Shown here in pieces: positions 1 through 14,166 of a DNA stretch of 64,000 nt. This DNA comes from Bombus terrestris (lineage: Eukaryota; Arthropoda; Insecta; Hymenoptera; Apidae). The stretch's first letter is position 1. Each line of letters begins with the position of its first letter. The notes beneath the pieces are model-generated. The model searched no databases. It was not told the origin of the DNA and saw nothing but the letters and a program-made list of their open reading frames with translations. The position numbers were made by a program, and so were the translations under genes. The stretch lies in the NCBI RefSeq assembly GCF_910591885.1, contig NW_025963557.1:1736001-1800000 (forward strand), given 5' to 3'.

Positions 1-1990
1 ATGGAGTATTACGTTATAACGTATGAGGTCATGTGGTATTACATTATTACGAATATCGTAATATTGTGTTACTTTATGACGTACGACGTCATGTAGTATT
101 ACTTTATTACGTATGACGTCATGTAGTATTACTTTATGACGTATGACGTCAAGTAGTATTAGGTTACAACTTATGACGTTATGTATTATTACGATATAAC
201 GTATGACGTTATGTAGTATTACGATATAACGTATGACGTCATGTGGTGTTACGTTATTACGAATATCGTAATATTGTGTTACTTTATGACGTATGACGTC
301 ATGTAGTATTACTTTATTACGTATGACGTCATGTAGTATTAGGTTACAACGTATGACGTTATGTATTATTACGATATAACGTATGACGTTATGCAGTATT
401 ATGTTATAACGTATGATGTCATGTAGTTTTGCGTTATAACGTATGACGTTATGTAGTATTACGATATAACGTATGACGTCATGTGGTATTACGTTATTGC
501 GAATAACGTTATATTGTGTTACTTTATGACGTATGACGTCATGTAGTGTTACGTTATAACGTATGACGGTATGTAGTATTACGTTATAACGTACGACGTT
601 ATGGAGTATTACGTTATAACGTATGAGGTCATGTGGTATTACGTTATTACGAATATCGTAATATTGTGTTACTTTATGACGTATGACGTCATGTAGTATT
701 ACTTTATGACGTATGACGTCATGTAGTATTACTTTATGACGTATGACGTCATGTAGTATTACTTTATGACGTATGACGTCATGTAGTATTACTTTATGAC
801 GTATGACGTCATGTAGTATTACTTTATGACGTATGACGTCATGTAGTATTACTTTATGACGTATGACGTCAAGTAGTATTAGGTTACAACTTATGACGTT
901 ATGTATTATTACGATATAACGTATGACGTTATGTAGTATTACGATATAACGTATGACGTCATGTGGTGTTACGTAATTGCGAATAACGTTATATTGTGTT
1001 ACTGTATGACGTATGACGTCATGTAGTATTAGGTTACAACGTATGACGTTATGTATTATTATGTTATAACGTAGGACGTTATGTATTATTACGATATAAC
1101 GTATGACGTCATGTAGTATTACGTTATAACGTATGACGTCATGTAGTATTACGTTATTGCGAATATCGTAATATTGTGTTACTTTATAACGTATGACGTC
1201 ATGTAGTATTACTTTATGACGTATGACGTCATGTAGTATTACTTTATGACGTATGACGTCATGTAGTATTAGGTTACAACGTATGACGTCATGTAGTATT
1301 AGGTTACAACGTATGACGTTATGTATTATTACGATATAACGTATGACGTTATGCAGTATTAGGTTATAACGTATGACGTCATGTAGTTTTGCGTTATAAC
1401 GTATGACGTTATGTAGTATTACGATATAACGTATGACGTCATGTAGTTTTGCATTATAACGTATGACGTTATGTAGTATTACGATATAACGTATGACGTC
1501 ATGTGGTGGTACGTTATTGCGAATAACGTTATATTGTGCTACTTTATGACGTATGACGTCATGTAGTATTACGTTATAACATATGACGGTATGTAGTATT
1601 ACGTTATTCCGTATAACGTGATATAGTGTTACTTTATGACGTATGACGTCATGTAGTATTACTTTATGACGTATGACGTCATGTAGTATTAGGTTACAAC
1701 GTATGACGTCATGTAGTATTACGATATAACGTATGACGTCATGTGGTGTTACGTTAATGCGAATAACGTTATATTGTGTTACTTTATGACGTATGACGTA
1801 ATGTAGTATTACGTTATAACATATGACGGTACGTAGCATTACGTTATTCCGTATAACGTTATATAGTGTTACTTTATGAAGTATGACGTTATGTTGTATT
1901 ACGTTATAGCGTATGACGTTATGGAGCATTACGTTATAATGTATGAGGTCATGTGGTATTACATTAGTACGAATAACGTTATATTGTGTT
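1..1990. repeat. beta0: partial beta block cut by the window start
   Basis: From about position 301 this block is collinear with beta1 at an offset of 7344 (for example, the rare monomer starting atgtagtgttacgtt is at 541 and at 7885). Around 1720-1740 it lacks three monomers present in beta1, so the offset becomes 7434. It ends at the half-register junction near 2010. The first 300 bases are the same variant family, but their monomer order matches 841-960 in part. The register is constant (phase 1) throughout. Confidence 0.8.
691..870. repeat. run of six identical monomers (beta0)
   Basis: Six successive copies of the monomer whose middle block is actttatgac and last block gtatgacgtc, starting at 691, 721, 751, 781, 811 and 841. 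The run is followed by a diagnostic monomer that begins aagtag instead of atgtag. The same run with the same flank recurs in beta1 (6 copies) and in beta2, beta3 and beta4 (7 copies each), which identifies these blocks as copies of one ancestor. Confidence 0.9.
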
Positions 1991-3328
1991 ACTTTATGTA
2001 GTATGACTTATGTAGTATGACGTGATGTAGTATTACTTTATAATGTATGACGTTATGTAGCATTACGGTATTACGAATAACGTTGTAATGTGTTACTTTA
2101 TAACGTATGACGTTATGTAGTGTTACGTTATAACGTATGACGTCGTGTAGTATTACGTTATAACGTATGAGGTTATGTATTATTACGATATAACGTATGA
2201 CGTTATGTAGTATTACGATATAACGTATGACGTTATGTAGTATTACGATATAACGTATGACGTTATGTAGTATTACGATATAACGTATGACGTTATGTAG
2301 TATTACGATATAACGTATGACGTCATGTGGTGTTACGAATTGCGAATAACGTTATATTGTGTTACTTTATGACGTATGACGTCATGTAGTATTACGTTAT
2401 AACGTATGAGGTCATGTGGTATTACATTATTACGAATATCGTAATATTGTGTTACTTTATGACGTACGACGTCATGTAGTATTACTTTATGACGTATGAC
2501 GTCATGTGGTATTACGTTATTGCGAATAACGTTATATTGTGTTACTTTATGACGTATGACGTCATGTAGTATTACGTTATAACGTATGACGGTATGTAGT
2601 ATAACGTTATAACGTATGACGTTATGCAGTATTACGTTATAACGTATGAGGTCATGTGGTATTATGTTATTACGAATATCGTAATGTTGTGTTACGTTAT
2701 GACGTATGACGTCATGTAGTATTACTTTATGACGTATGACGTCATGTAGTATTAGGTTACAACGTATGACGTTATGTATTATTACGATATAACGTATGAC
2801 GTTATGTAGTATTACGATATAACGTATGTCGTCATGAGGTGTTACGTAATTGCGAATAACGTTATATTGTGTTACTTTATGACGTATGACGTCATGTAGT
2901 ATTACGTTATAACGTATGACGGTATGTAGTATTACGTTATTCCGTATAACGTTATGTATTATTACGTTATGACGTATGACGTCATGTAGTATTACGATAT
3001 AACGTACAACGTTATGTCGTATTACGTTATAACGTATCATGTCATGTAGTATAACGTTATAACGTATGACGTTATGGAGTATTACGTTATAACGTATGAT
3101 GTCATGTGGTATTACGTTATTACGAATATCGTAATATTGTTTTACTTTATGACGTATGACGTCATGTAGTATTACTTTATGACGTATGACGTCATGTAGT
3201 ATTAGGTTACAACGTATGACGTCATGTAGTATTACGATATAACGTACAACGTTATGTCGTATTACGTTATAACGTATCATGTCATGTAGTATTACGTTAT
3301 AACATATGACGTTATGGAGTATTACGTT

Positions 3329-4315
3329 TTAACGTATGAGGTCATGTGGTATTACGTTATTACGAATATCGTAATATTGTGTTACTTTATGACGTATGAC
3401 GTTATGTTGTATTACGTTATAACGTATGACGGTATGTAGTATTACTTTATTCCGTATAACGTCATATCGTGTTACGTTATAAAGTATGACGTCGTGTAGT
3501 ATTACGTTATAACGTATGACGTTATGTATTATTACGATATAACGTATGACGTCATGTAGTATTAAGTTATAACGTATGCCGTCATGTAGTATTACGTTAT
3601 AACATATGGCGTCATGTAGTATTACGATATAACGTACAACGTTATATTGAATTACGATATAACGCACAACGTTATGTCGTAATACGTTATAACGTATCAT
3701 GTCATGTAGTATTACGTTATAAAGTATGACGTTATGGAGTATTACGTTATAAGGTATGAGGTCATGTGGTATTACGTTATTACGAATATCGTAATATTGT
3801 GTTACTTTATGACGTATGACGTCATGTAGTATTACTAAATGACGTATGACGTCATGTAGTATTAGGTTACAACGTATGACTTTATGTATTATTACGATAT
3901 AACGTATGACGTCATGTAGTATTATGTTATAACGTATGCCGTCATGTAGTATTACGTTATAACATATGACGTTATGTATTATTACGATATAACGTATGAC
4001 GTTATGTAGTATTACGATATAAGGTATGACGTCATGTGGTGTTACGTAGTTGCGAATAACGTTATATTGTGTTACTTTATGACGTATGACGTCATGTAGT
4101 ATTACGTTATAGCGTATGACGGTATGTAGTATTACGTTATTCCGTATAATGTTATATAGTGTTACTTTATGAAGTATGACGTTATGTTGTATTACGTTAT
4201 AGCGTATGACGCTATGGAGTATTACGTTATAACGTATGAGGTCATGTGGTATTACATTATTACGAATATCGTAATATTGTGTTACTTTATGATGTACGAC
4301 GTCATGTAGTATCAC
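3329..4315. repeat. alpha core, copy 1
   Basis: First copy of a 987-bp alpha core that recurs across the window. It is bounded at the low end by a monomer with acgttttaac in place of acgttataac, and at the high end by a monomer ending gtatcatgtc or gtacgacgtc. Internal markers are one monomer with actaaatgac in the middle and one ending gtatgactttatg. As translated on the minus strand it is open for 328 codons; this is repeat sequence, not a gene. Confidence 0.85.
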
Positions 4316-6115
4316 TTTATGACGTATGACGTCATGTGGTATTACGTTATTACGAATAACGTTATATTGTGTTACTTTATGTAGTATGACTTATGTAGTA
4401 TGACGTTATGTAGTATTACTTTATAATGTATGACGTTATGTAGCATTACGCTATTACGAATAACGTTGTACTGTGTTACTTTATAACGTATGACGTTATG
4501 TAGTGTTACGTTATAACGTATGACGTCGTGTAGTATTACGTTATAACGTATGACGTTATGTATTATTACGATATAACGTAATACGTTGTGCAGAATTGGG
4601 TTATAACGTATGACGTCATGTAGTATTACGTTATAACATATGACGTCATGTAGTATTACGATATAACGTACAACGTTATATAGAATTACGATATAACGCA
4701 CAACGTTATGTCGTATTACGTTATAACGTATAATGTCATGTAGTATTACGTTATATAGTATGACGTTATGTAGTATTACGATATAACGTATGACGTCATG
4801 TGGTGTTACGAATTGCGAATAACGTTATATTGTGTTACTTTATGACGTATGACGTCATGTAGTATTACGTTATAAAGTATGAGGTCATGTGGTATTACAT
4901 TATTACGAATATCGTAATATTGTGTTACTTTATGACGTACGACGTCATGTAGTATTACTTTATGACGTATGACGTCATGTGGTATTACGTTATTGCGAAT
5001 AACGTTATATTATGTTGCTTTATGTAGTATGACTTATGTAGTATGGCGTGATGTAGTATTACTTTATAATGTATGACGTTATGTAGCATTACCGTGTTAC
5101 GAGTAACGTTGTATTGTGTTACTTTATGACGTATGACGTCATGTAGTATTAGGTTACAACGTATGACGTTATGTATTATTACGATATAACGTATGACGTT
5201 ATGCAGTATTAGGTTATAACGTATGACGTCATGTAGTTTTGCGTTATAACGTATGACGTTATGTAGTATTACGCTATATCGTATGACGTCATGTGGTATT
5301 ACGTTATTGCGAATAACGTTATATTGTGTTACTTTATGACGTATGACGTCATGTAGTATTACGTTATAACGTATGACGGTATGTAGTATAACGTTATAAC
5401 GTATGACGTTATGCAGTATTACGTTATAACGTATGAGGTCATGTGGTATTATGTTATTACGAATATCGTAATGTTGTGTTACGTTATGACGTATGACGTC
5501 ATGTAGTATTACTTTATGACGTATGACGTCATGTAGTATTAGGTTACAACGTATGACGTTATGTATTATTACGATATAACGTATGACGTTATGTAGTATT
5601 ACGATATAACGTATGTCGTCATGTGGTGTTACGTAATTGCGAATAACGTTATATTGTGTTACTTTATGACGTATGACGTCATGTAGTATTACGTTATAAC
5701 GTATGACGGTATGTAGTATTACGTTATTCCGTATAACGTTATGTATTATTACGTTATGACGTATGACGTCATGTAGTATTACGATATAACGTACAACGTT
5801 CTGTCGTATTACGTTATAACGTATCATGTCATGTAGTATAACGTTATAACGTATGACGTTATGGAGTATTACGTTATAACGTATGATGTCATGTGGTATT
5901 ACGTTATTACGAATATCGTAATATTGTTTTACTTTATGACGTATGACGTCATGTAGTATTACTTTATGACGTATGACGTCATGTAGTATTAGGTTACAAC
6001 GTATGACGTCATGTAGTATTACGATATAACGTACAACGTTATGTCGTATTACGTTATAACGTATCATGTCATGTAGTATTACGTTATAACATATGACGTT
6101 ATGGAGTATTACGTT

Positions 6116-7072
6116 TTAACGTATGAGGTCATGTGGTATTACGTTATTACGAATATCGTAATATTGTGTTACTTTATGACGTATGACGTTATGTTGTATT
6201 ACGTTATAACGTATGACGGTATGTAGTATTACTTTATTCCGTATAACGTCATATCGTGTTACGTTATAAAGTATGACGTCGTGTAGTATTACGTTATAAC
6301 GTATGACGTCATGTAGTATTAAGTTATAACGTATGCCGTCATGTAGTATTACGTTATAACATATGGCGTCATGTAGTATTACGATATAACGTACAACGTT
6401 ATATTGAATTACGATATAACGCACAACGTTATGTCGTAATATGTTATAACGTATCATGTCATGTAGTATTACGTTATAAAGTATGACGTTATGGAGTATT
6501 ACGTTATAAGGTATGAGGTCATGTGGTATTACGTTATTACGAATATCGTAATATTGTGTTACTTTATGACGTATGACGTCATGTAGTATTACTAAATGAC
6601 GTATGACGTCATGTAGTATTAGGTTACAACGTATGACTTTATGTATTATTACGATATAACGTATGACGTCATGTAGTATTATGTTATAACGTATGCCGTC
6701 ATGTAGTATTACGTTATAACATATGACGTTATGTATTATTACGATATAACGTATGACGTTATGTAGTATTACGATATAAGGTATGACGTCATGTGGTGTT
6801 ACGTAGTTGCGAATAACGTTATATTGTGTTACTTTATGACGTATGACGTCATGTAGTATTACGTTATAGCGTATGACGGTATGTAGTATTACGTTATTCC
6901 GTATAATGTTATATAGTGTTACTTTATGAAGTATGACGTTATGTTGTATTACGTTATAGCGTATGACGCTATGGAGTATTACGTTATAACGTATGAGGTC
7001 ATGTGGTATTACATTATTACGAATATCGTAATATTGTGTTACTTTATGATGTACGACGTCATGTAGTATCAC
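6116..7072. repeat. alpha core, copy 2 (one monomer shorter)
   Basis: Same order of monomer variants as the core at 3329, displaced by 2787 bp, with one 30-bp monomer (the atgtattattacgat type) missing near 6310. The flanking acgttttaac marker and the actaaatgac monomer are both kept. Confidence 0.85.
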
Positions 7073-8034
7073 TTTATGACGTATGACGTCATGTGGTATT
7101 ACGTTATTACGAATAACGTTATATTGTGTTACTTTATGTAGTATGACTTATGTAGTATGACGTGATGTAGTATTACTTTATAATGTATGACGTTATGTAG
7201 CATTACGCTATTACGAATAACGATGTACTGTGTTACTTTATAACGTATGACGTTATGTAGTGTTACGTTATAACGTATGACGTCGTGTAGTATTACGTTA
7301 TAACGTATGACGTTATGTATTATTACGATATAACGTAATACGTTGTGCAGAATTGGGTTATAACGTATGACGTCATGTAGTATTACGTTATAACATATGA
7401 CGTCATGTAGTATTACGATATAACGTACAACGATATATAGAATTACGATATAACGCACAACGTTATGTCGTATTACGTTATAACGTATAATGTCATGTAG
7501 TATTACGTTATATCGTATGACGTTATGGAGTATTACGTTATAACGTATGAGGTCATGTGGTATTACATTATTACGAATATCGTAATATTGTGTTACTTTA
7601 TGACGTACGACGTCATGTAGTATTACTTTATTACGTATGACGTCATGTAGTATTACTTTATTACGTATGACGTCATGTAGTATTAGGTTACAACGTATGA
7701 CGTTATGTATTATTACGATATAACGTATGACGTTATGCAGTATTATGTTATAACGTATGATGTCATGTAGTTTTGCGTTATAACGTATGACGTTATGTAG
7801 TATTACGATATAACGTATGACGTCATGTGGTATTACGTTATTGCGAATAACGTTATATTGTGTTACTTTATGACGTATGACGTCATGTAGTGTTACGTTA
7901 TAACGTATGACGGTATGTAGTATTACGTTATAACGTACGACGTTATGGAGTATTACGTTATAACGTATGAGGTCATGTGGTATTACGTTATTACGAATAT
8001 CGTAATATTGTGTTACTTTCTGACGTATGACGTC

Positions 8035-8214
8035 ATGTAGTATTACTTTATGACGTATGACGTCATGTAGTATTACTTTATGACGTATGACGTCATGTAG
8101 TATTACTTTATGACGTATGACGTCATGTAGTATTACTTTATGACGTATGACGTCATGTAGTATTACTTTATGACGTATGACGTCATGTAGTATTACTTTA
8201 TGACGTATGACGTC
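8035..8214. repeat. run of six identical monomers (beta1)
   Basis: Six consecutive identical 30-mers with middle block actttatgac, followed by the aagtag flank monomer. The preceding monomer carries actttctgac, a private change not seen in the other beta copies. Confidence 0.9.
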
Positions 8215-10164
8215 AAGTAGTATTAGGTTACAACTTATGACGTTATGTATTATTACGATATAACGTATGACGTTATGTAGTATTACGATATAACGTATGA
8301 CGTCATGTGGTGTTACGTAATTGCGAATAACGTTATATTGTGTTACTGTATGACGTATGACGTCATGTAGTATTAGGTTACAACGTATGACGTTATGTAT
8401 TATTATGTTATAACGTAGGACGTTATGTATTATTACGATATAACGTATGACGTCATGTAGTATTACGTTATAACGTATGACGTCATGTAGTATTACGTTA
8501 TTGCGAATATCGTAATATTGTGTTACTTTATAACGTATGACGTCATGTAGTATTACTTTATGACGTATGACGTCATGTAGTATTACTTTATGACGTATGA
8601 CGTCATGTAGTATTAGGTTACAACGTATGACGTCATGTAGTATTAGGTTACAACGTATGACGTTATGTATTATTACGATATAACGTATGACGTTATGCAG
8701 TATTAGGTTATAACGTATGACGTCATGTAGTTTTGCGTTATAACGTATGACGTTATGTAGTATTACGATATAACGTATGACGTCATGTAGTTTTGCATTA
8801 TAACGTATGACGTTATGTAGTATTACGATATAACGTATGACGTCATGTGGTGGTACGTTATTGCGAATAACGTTATATTGTGCTACTTTATGACGTATGA
8901 CGTCATGTAGTATTACGTTATAACAGATGACGGTATGTAGTATTACGTTATTCCGTATAACGTGATATAGTGTTACTTTATGACGTATGACGTCATGTAG
9001 TATTACTTTATGACGTATGACGTCATGTAGTATTAGGTTACAACGTATGACGTCATGTAGTATTACGATATAACGTATGACGTTATGCAGTATTAGGTTA
9101 TAACGTATGACGTCATGTAGTTTTGCGTTATAACGTATGACGTTATGTAGTATTACGATATAACGTATGACGTCATGTGGTGTTACGTTATTGCGAATAA
9201 CGTTATATTGTGCTACTTTGTGACGTATGACGTAATGTAGTATTACGTTATAACATATGACGGTATGTAGTATTACGTTATTCGGTATAACGTTATATAG
9301 TGTTACTTTATGAAGTATGACGTTATGTTGTATTACGTTATAGCGTATGACGTTATGGAGCATTACGTTATAACGTATGAGGTCATGTGGTATTACATTA
9401 GTACGAATATCGTAATATTGTGTTACTTTATGACGTACGACGTCATGTATTATTACTTTATGACGTATGACGTCGTGTAGTATTACGTTATAACGTATGA
9501 CGTTATGTATTATTACGATATAACGTAATACGTTATGCAGAATTGGGTTATAACGTATGACGTCATGTAGTATTACGTTATAACGTATGACGTCATGTAG
9601 TATTACGATATAACGTACAACGTTATGTCGTATTACGTCATAACGTATCATGTCATGTAGTATAACGTTATAACGTATGACGTTATGGAGTATTACGTTA
9701 TAACGTATGATGTCATGTGGTATTACGTTATTACGAATATCGTAATATTGTTTTACTTTATGACGTATGACGTCATGTAGTATTACTTTATGACGTATGA
9801 CGTCATGTAGTATTAGGTTACAACGTATGACGTCATGTAGTATTACGATATAACGTATGACGTTATGTAGTATTTCGATATAACGTATGACGTCATGTGG
9901 TGTTACGTAATTGCGAATAACGTTATATTGTGTTACTTTATGACCTATGACGTCATGTAGTATTAGGTTAAAACGTATGACGTTATGTATTATTACGTTA
10001 TAACGTAGGACGTTATGTATTATTACGATATAACGTATGACGTCATGTAGTATTACGTTATAACGTATGACGTCATGTAGTATTACGTTATTACGAATAT
10101 CGTAATATTGTGTTACTTTATGACGTACGACGTCATGTAGTATTACTTTATGACGTATGACGTC

Positions 10165-10644
10165 ATGTAGTATTAGGTTACAACGTATGACGTCATGTAG
10201 TATTAGGTTACAACGTATGACGTTATGTATTATTACGATATAACGTATGACGTTATGCAGTATTAGGCTATAACGTATGACGTCATGTAGTTTTGCGTTA
10301 TAACGTATGACGTTATGTAGTATTACGATATAACGTATGACGTCATGTGGTGTTACGTTATTGCGAATAACGTTATATTGTGTTACTTTATGACGTATGA
10401 CGTCATGCAGTATTAGGTTACAACGTATGACGTCATGTAGTATTAGGTTACAACGTATGACGTTATGTATTATTACGATATAACGTATGACGTTATGCAG
10501 TATTAGGCTATAACGTATGACGTCATGTAGTTTTGCGTTATAACGTATGACGTTATGTAGTATTACGATATAACGTATGAGGTCATGTGGTATTACATTA
10601 GTACGAATATCGTAATATTGTGTTACTTTATGACGTACGACGTC
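10165..10644. repeat. tandem pair of 240-bp (8-monomer) higher-order repeats
   Basis: Monomer variants follow the order aggttacaac twice, atgtattatt, atgcagtatt with aggctataac, atgtagtttt with gcgttataac, acgatataac, acgttattgc, actttatgac, and this order restarts after 240 bp at 10405. In the second unit the final two or three monomers are replaced by the gtatgaggtc and gaatatcgta types. The pair is repeated 720 bp further on. Confidence 0.8.
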
Positions 10645-10884
10645 ATGTAGTATTACTTTATGACGTATGACGTCATGTAGTATTACTTTATGACGTATGA
10701 CGTCATGTAGTATTAGGTTACAACGTATGACGTCATGTAGTATTAGGTTACAACGTATGACGTTATGTATTATTACGATATACCGTATAACGTTATATAG
10801 TGTTACGTTATAAAGTATGACGTCATGTAGTATTACGTTATAACGTATGACGTCATGTAGTATTACTTTATGACGTATGACGTC

Positions 10885-11364
10885 ATGTAGTATTAGGATA
10901 CAACGTATGACGTCATGTAGTATTAGGTTACAACGTATGACGTTATGTATTATTACGATATAACGTATGACGTTATGCAGTATTAGGCTATAACGTATGA
11001 CGTCATGTAGTTTTGCGTTATAACGTATGACGTTATGTAGTATTACGATATAACGTATGACGTCATGTGGTGTTACGTTATTGTGAATAACGTTATATTG
11101 TGTTACTTTATGACGTATGACGTCATGTAGTATTAGGTTACAACGTATGACGTCATGTAGTATTAGGTTACAACGTATGACGTTATGTATTATTACGATA
11201 TAACGTATGACGTTATGCAGTATTAGGCTATAACGTATGACGTCATGTAGTTTTGCGTTATAACGTATGACGTTATGTAGTATTACGATATAACGTATGA
11301 GGTCATGTGGTATTACATTAGTACGAATATCGTAATATTGTGTTACTTTATGACGTACGACGTC
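10885..11364. repeat. second tandem pair of the 240-bp higher-order repeat
   Basis: Same eight-monomer order as at 10165, displaced by 720 bp. The first monomer has the private change aggatacaac and the acgttattgc monomer has become acgttattgt. This shows a 240-bp tier nested in a 720-bp tier nested in the beta block. Confidence 0.78.
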
Positions 11365-11940
11365 ATGTAGTATTACGTTATAACGTATGACGGTATGTAG
11401 TATTATATTATTCCGTATAACGTTATGTATTATTACGATATAACGAACAACGTCATATAGAATTACGATATAACGCACAACGTTATGTCGTATTACGTTA
11501 TAACGTATCATGTCATGTAGTATTACATTATAACATATGACGTCATGTAGTGTTACGATATAACGTACAACGTTATATAGAATTTCGATATAACGCACAA
11601 CGTTATGTCGTATTACGTTATAACGTATCATGTCATGTAGCATTACGTTATAACGTATGACGGTATATAGTATTGCGTTATTCCGTATAACGTTATATAG
11701 TGTTACGTTATAAAGTATGACGTCATGTAGTATTACGTTATAACGTATGACGTCATGTAGTATTACGATATAACGTACAACGTTATGTCGTATTACGTTA
11801 TAACGTATCATGTCATGTAGTATTACGCTATAACGTATGCCGTCATGTAGTATTACGTTATAACATATGACGTCATGTAGTATTACGATATAACGTACAA
11901 CGTTATATAGAATTACGATATAACGCACAACGTTATGTCC

Positions 11941-13128
11941 TATTACGTTATAACGTATGACGTCATGTAGTATTACGTTATAACGTATGACGTTATGGGG
12001 TATTACGTTATAACGTATGAGGTCATGTGGTATTACGTTATTACGAATATCGTAATATTGTGATACTTTATGACGTATGACGCCATGTAGTATTACGTTA
12101 TAACGTATGGCGTTATGTAGTATTACGATTTAACGTATGACGTCATGTGGTATTACGTTATTGCGAATAACGTTATATTGTGTTACTTTATTATGTATGA
12201 CGTCATGTAGTATTACGTTATAACGTATGACGGTATGTAGTATTACGTTATTCCGTATAACGTTATATAGTGTTACTTTTTGAAGTATGACGTTATGTTG
12301 TATTACGTTATAACGTATGACGTTATGGAGTATTACGTTATAACGTATGAGGTCATGTGGTATTACATTATTACGAATATCGTAATATTGTGTTACTTTA
12401 TGACGTACGACGTCATGTAGTATTACTTTATGACGTATGACGTCATGTGGTATTACGTTATTGCGAATAACGTTATATTGTGTTACTTTAAGAAGTATGA
12501 CGTTATGTTGTATTACGTTATAGCGTATGACTTCATGTGGTATTACGTTATTACGAATAACGTTATATTGTGTTACTTTATGTAGTATGACTTATGTAGT
12601 ATGACGTGATGTAACATTTCTTTATAATGTACGACGTTATGTAGCATTACGGTATTACGAATAACGTTGTACTGTGTTACTTTATAACGTATGACGTTAT
12701 GTAGTGTTACGTTATAACGTATGACGTCGTGTAGTATTACGTTATAACGTATGACGTTATGTATTATTACGATATAACGTAATACGTTATGCAGAATTGG
12801 GTTATAACGTATGACGTCATGTAGTTTTGCGTTATAACGTATGACTTTACGTAGTATTACGTTATAACGTATGATGTTATGGAGTATTACGTTATAACGT
12901 ATGAGGTCATGTGGTATTACGTTATTACGAATATCGTAATATTGTGTTACTTTATGACGTATGACGTAATGTAGTATTACTTTATGACGTATGACGTCAT
13001 GTAGAATTAGGTTACAACGTATGACGTTATGTATTATTACGATATAACGTATGACGTTATGTAGTATTACGATATAACGTATGACGTTATGTAGTATTAC
13101 GATATAACGTATGACGTCATGTGGTGTT
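11941..13128. repeat. gamma1 block
   Basis: About 1.2 kb of 30-bp monomers following beta1, containing the half-register junction at 12594 whose next monomer reads atgtaacatttcttt. It is collinear with gamma2 at +14285, except that 18 monomers (540 bp) present in gamma2 near 27181-27720 are missing here. It ends at the 1-bp deletion monomer at 13129. Confidence 0.78.
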
Positions 13129-14166
13129 ACGAATTGCGAATAACGTTATATTGTGTTACTTTATGACGTATGACGTCATGTAGTATTACGTTATAACGTA
13201 TGACGGTATGTAGTATTACGTTATTCCGTATAACGTTATGTATTATTACGATATAACGTACAACGTCATATAGAATTACGATATAACGCACAACGTTATG
13301 TCGTATTACGTTATAACGTATCATGTCATGTAGTATTACGTTATAACGTATGACGTTATGGAGTATTACGTTATAACGTATGAGGTCATGTGGTATTACA
13401 TTATTACGAATATCGTAATATTGTGTTACTTTATGACGTACGACGTCATGTAGTATTACTTTATGACGTATGACGTCATGTGGTATTACGTTATTGCGAA
13501 TAACGTTATATTATGTTGCTTTATGTAGTATGACTTATGTAGTATGGCGTGATGTAGTATTACTTTATAATGTATGACGTTATGTAGCATTACCGTGTTA
13601 CGAGTAACGTTGTATTGTGTTACTTTATGACGTATGACGTCATGTAGTATTAGGTTACAACGTATGACGTTATGTATTATTACGATATAACGTATGACGT
13701 TATGTAGTATTACGATATAACGTATGACGTCATGTGGTGTTACGTAATTGCGAATAACGTTATATTTTGTTACTTTATGACGTATGACGTCATGTAGTAT
13801 TACGTTATAACGTATGACGGTATGTAGTATAACGTTATAACGTATCATGTCATGTAGTATTACGTTATAACATATGACGTTATGGAGTATTACGTTTTAA
13901 CGTATGAGGTCATGTGGTATTACGTTATTACGAATATCGTAATATTGTGTTACTTTATGACGTATGACGTTATGTTGTATTACGTTATAACGTATGACGG
14001 TATGTAGTATTACTTTATGACGTATGACGTCATGTAGTATTAGGTTACAACGTATGACGTCATGTAGTATTACGATATAACGTACAACGTTATGTCGTAT
14101 TACGTTATAACGTATCATGTCATGTAGTATTACGTTATAACATATGACGTTATGGAGTATTACGTT

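Larger units (their letters stand above)
1991..7134. repeat. alpha array 1: two alpha units of about 2,787 bp
   Basis: Landmarks from about 2500 to 4350 recur at +2787, for example the block ggtatgtagtataacg at 2591 and 5378, and the TTA stop marker at 3329 and 6116. The period equals 92 monomers plus 27 bp, which is exactly two half-register junctions (+14 each) and one 1-bp deletion. The first unit lacks a 314-bp stretch (10 monomers plus one junction) that the second has near 5036. A 30-bp monomer near 3510 in the first core is missing from the second core, which is 957 instead of 987 bp in that part. Confidence 0.85.
7135..11940. repeat. beta1 block
   Basis: About 4.8 kb in a single 30-bp register (phase 25), beginning at the half-register junction at 7150. 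It contains the six-copy identical-monomer run, two pairs of 240-bp higher-order repeats, and a distal part rich in monomers of the atgtcgtattacgtt and atatagaattacgat types. It is collinear with beta2 (start displaced by 13985 bp) apart from whole-monomer insertions and deletions totalling 300 bp. Because no register shift occurs inside, the minus-strand frame stays open for 1,599 codons. Confidence 0.85.

Noticed and set aside
7129..11928. Minus-strand open frame of 1,599 codons; likewise 21114-26213 (1,699), 34006-36558 (850), 39163-43512 (1,449), 48728-50662 (644), 50812-52341 (509) and many shorter ones
   Set aside because: They are the stop-free frame of a 30-bp monomer. They start and stop wherever the register shifts or where acgttttaac creates a TAA, have no domain, signal or start context, and vary freely in residues. 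None is reported as a coding sequence.
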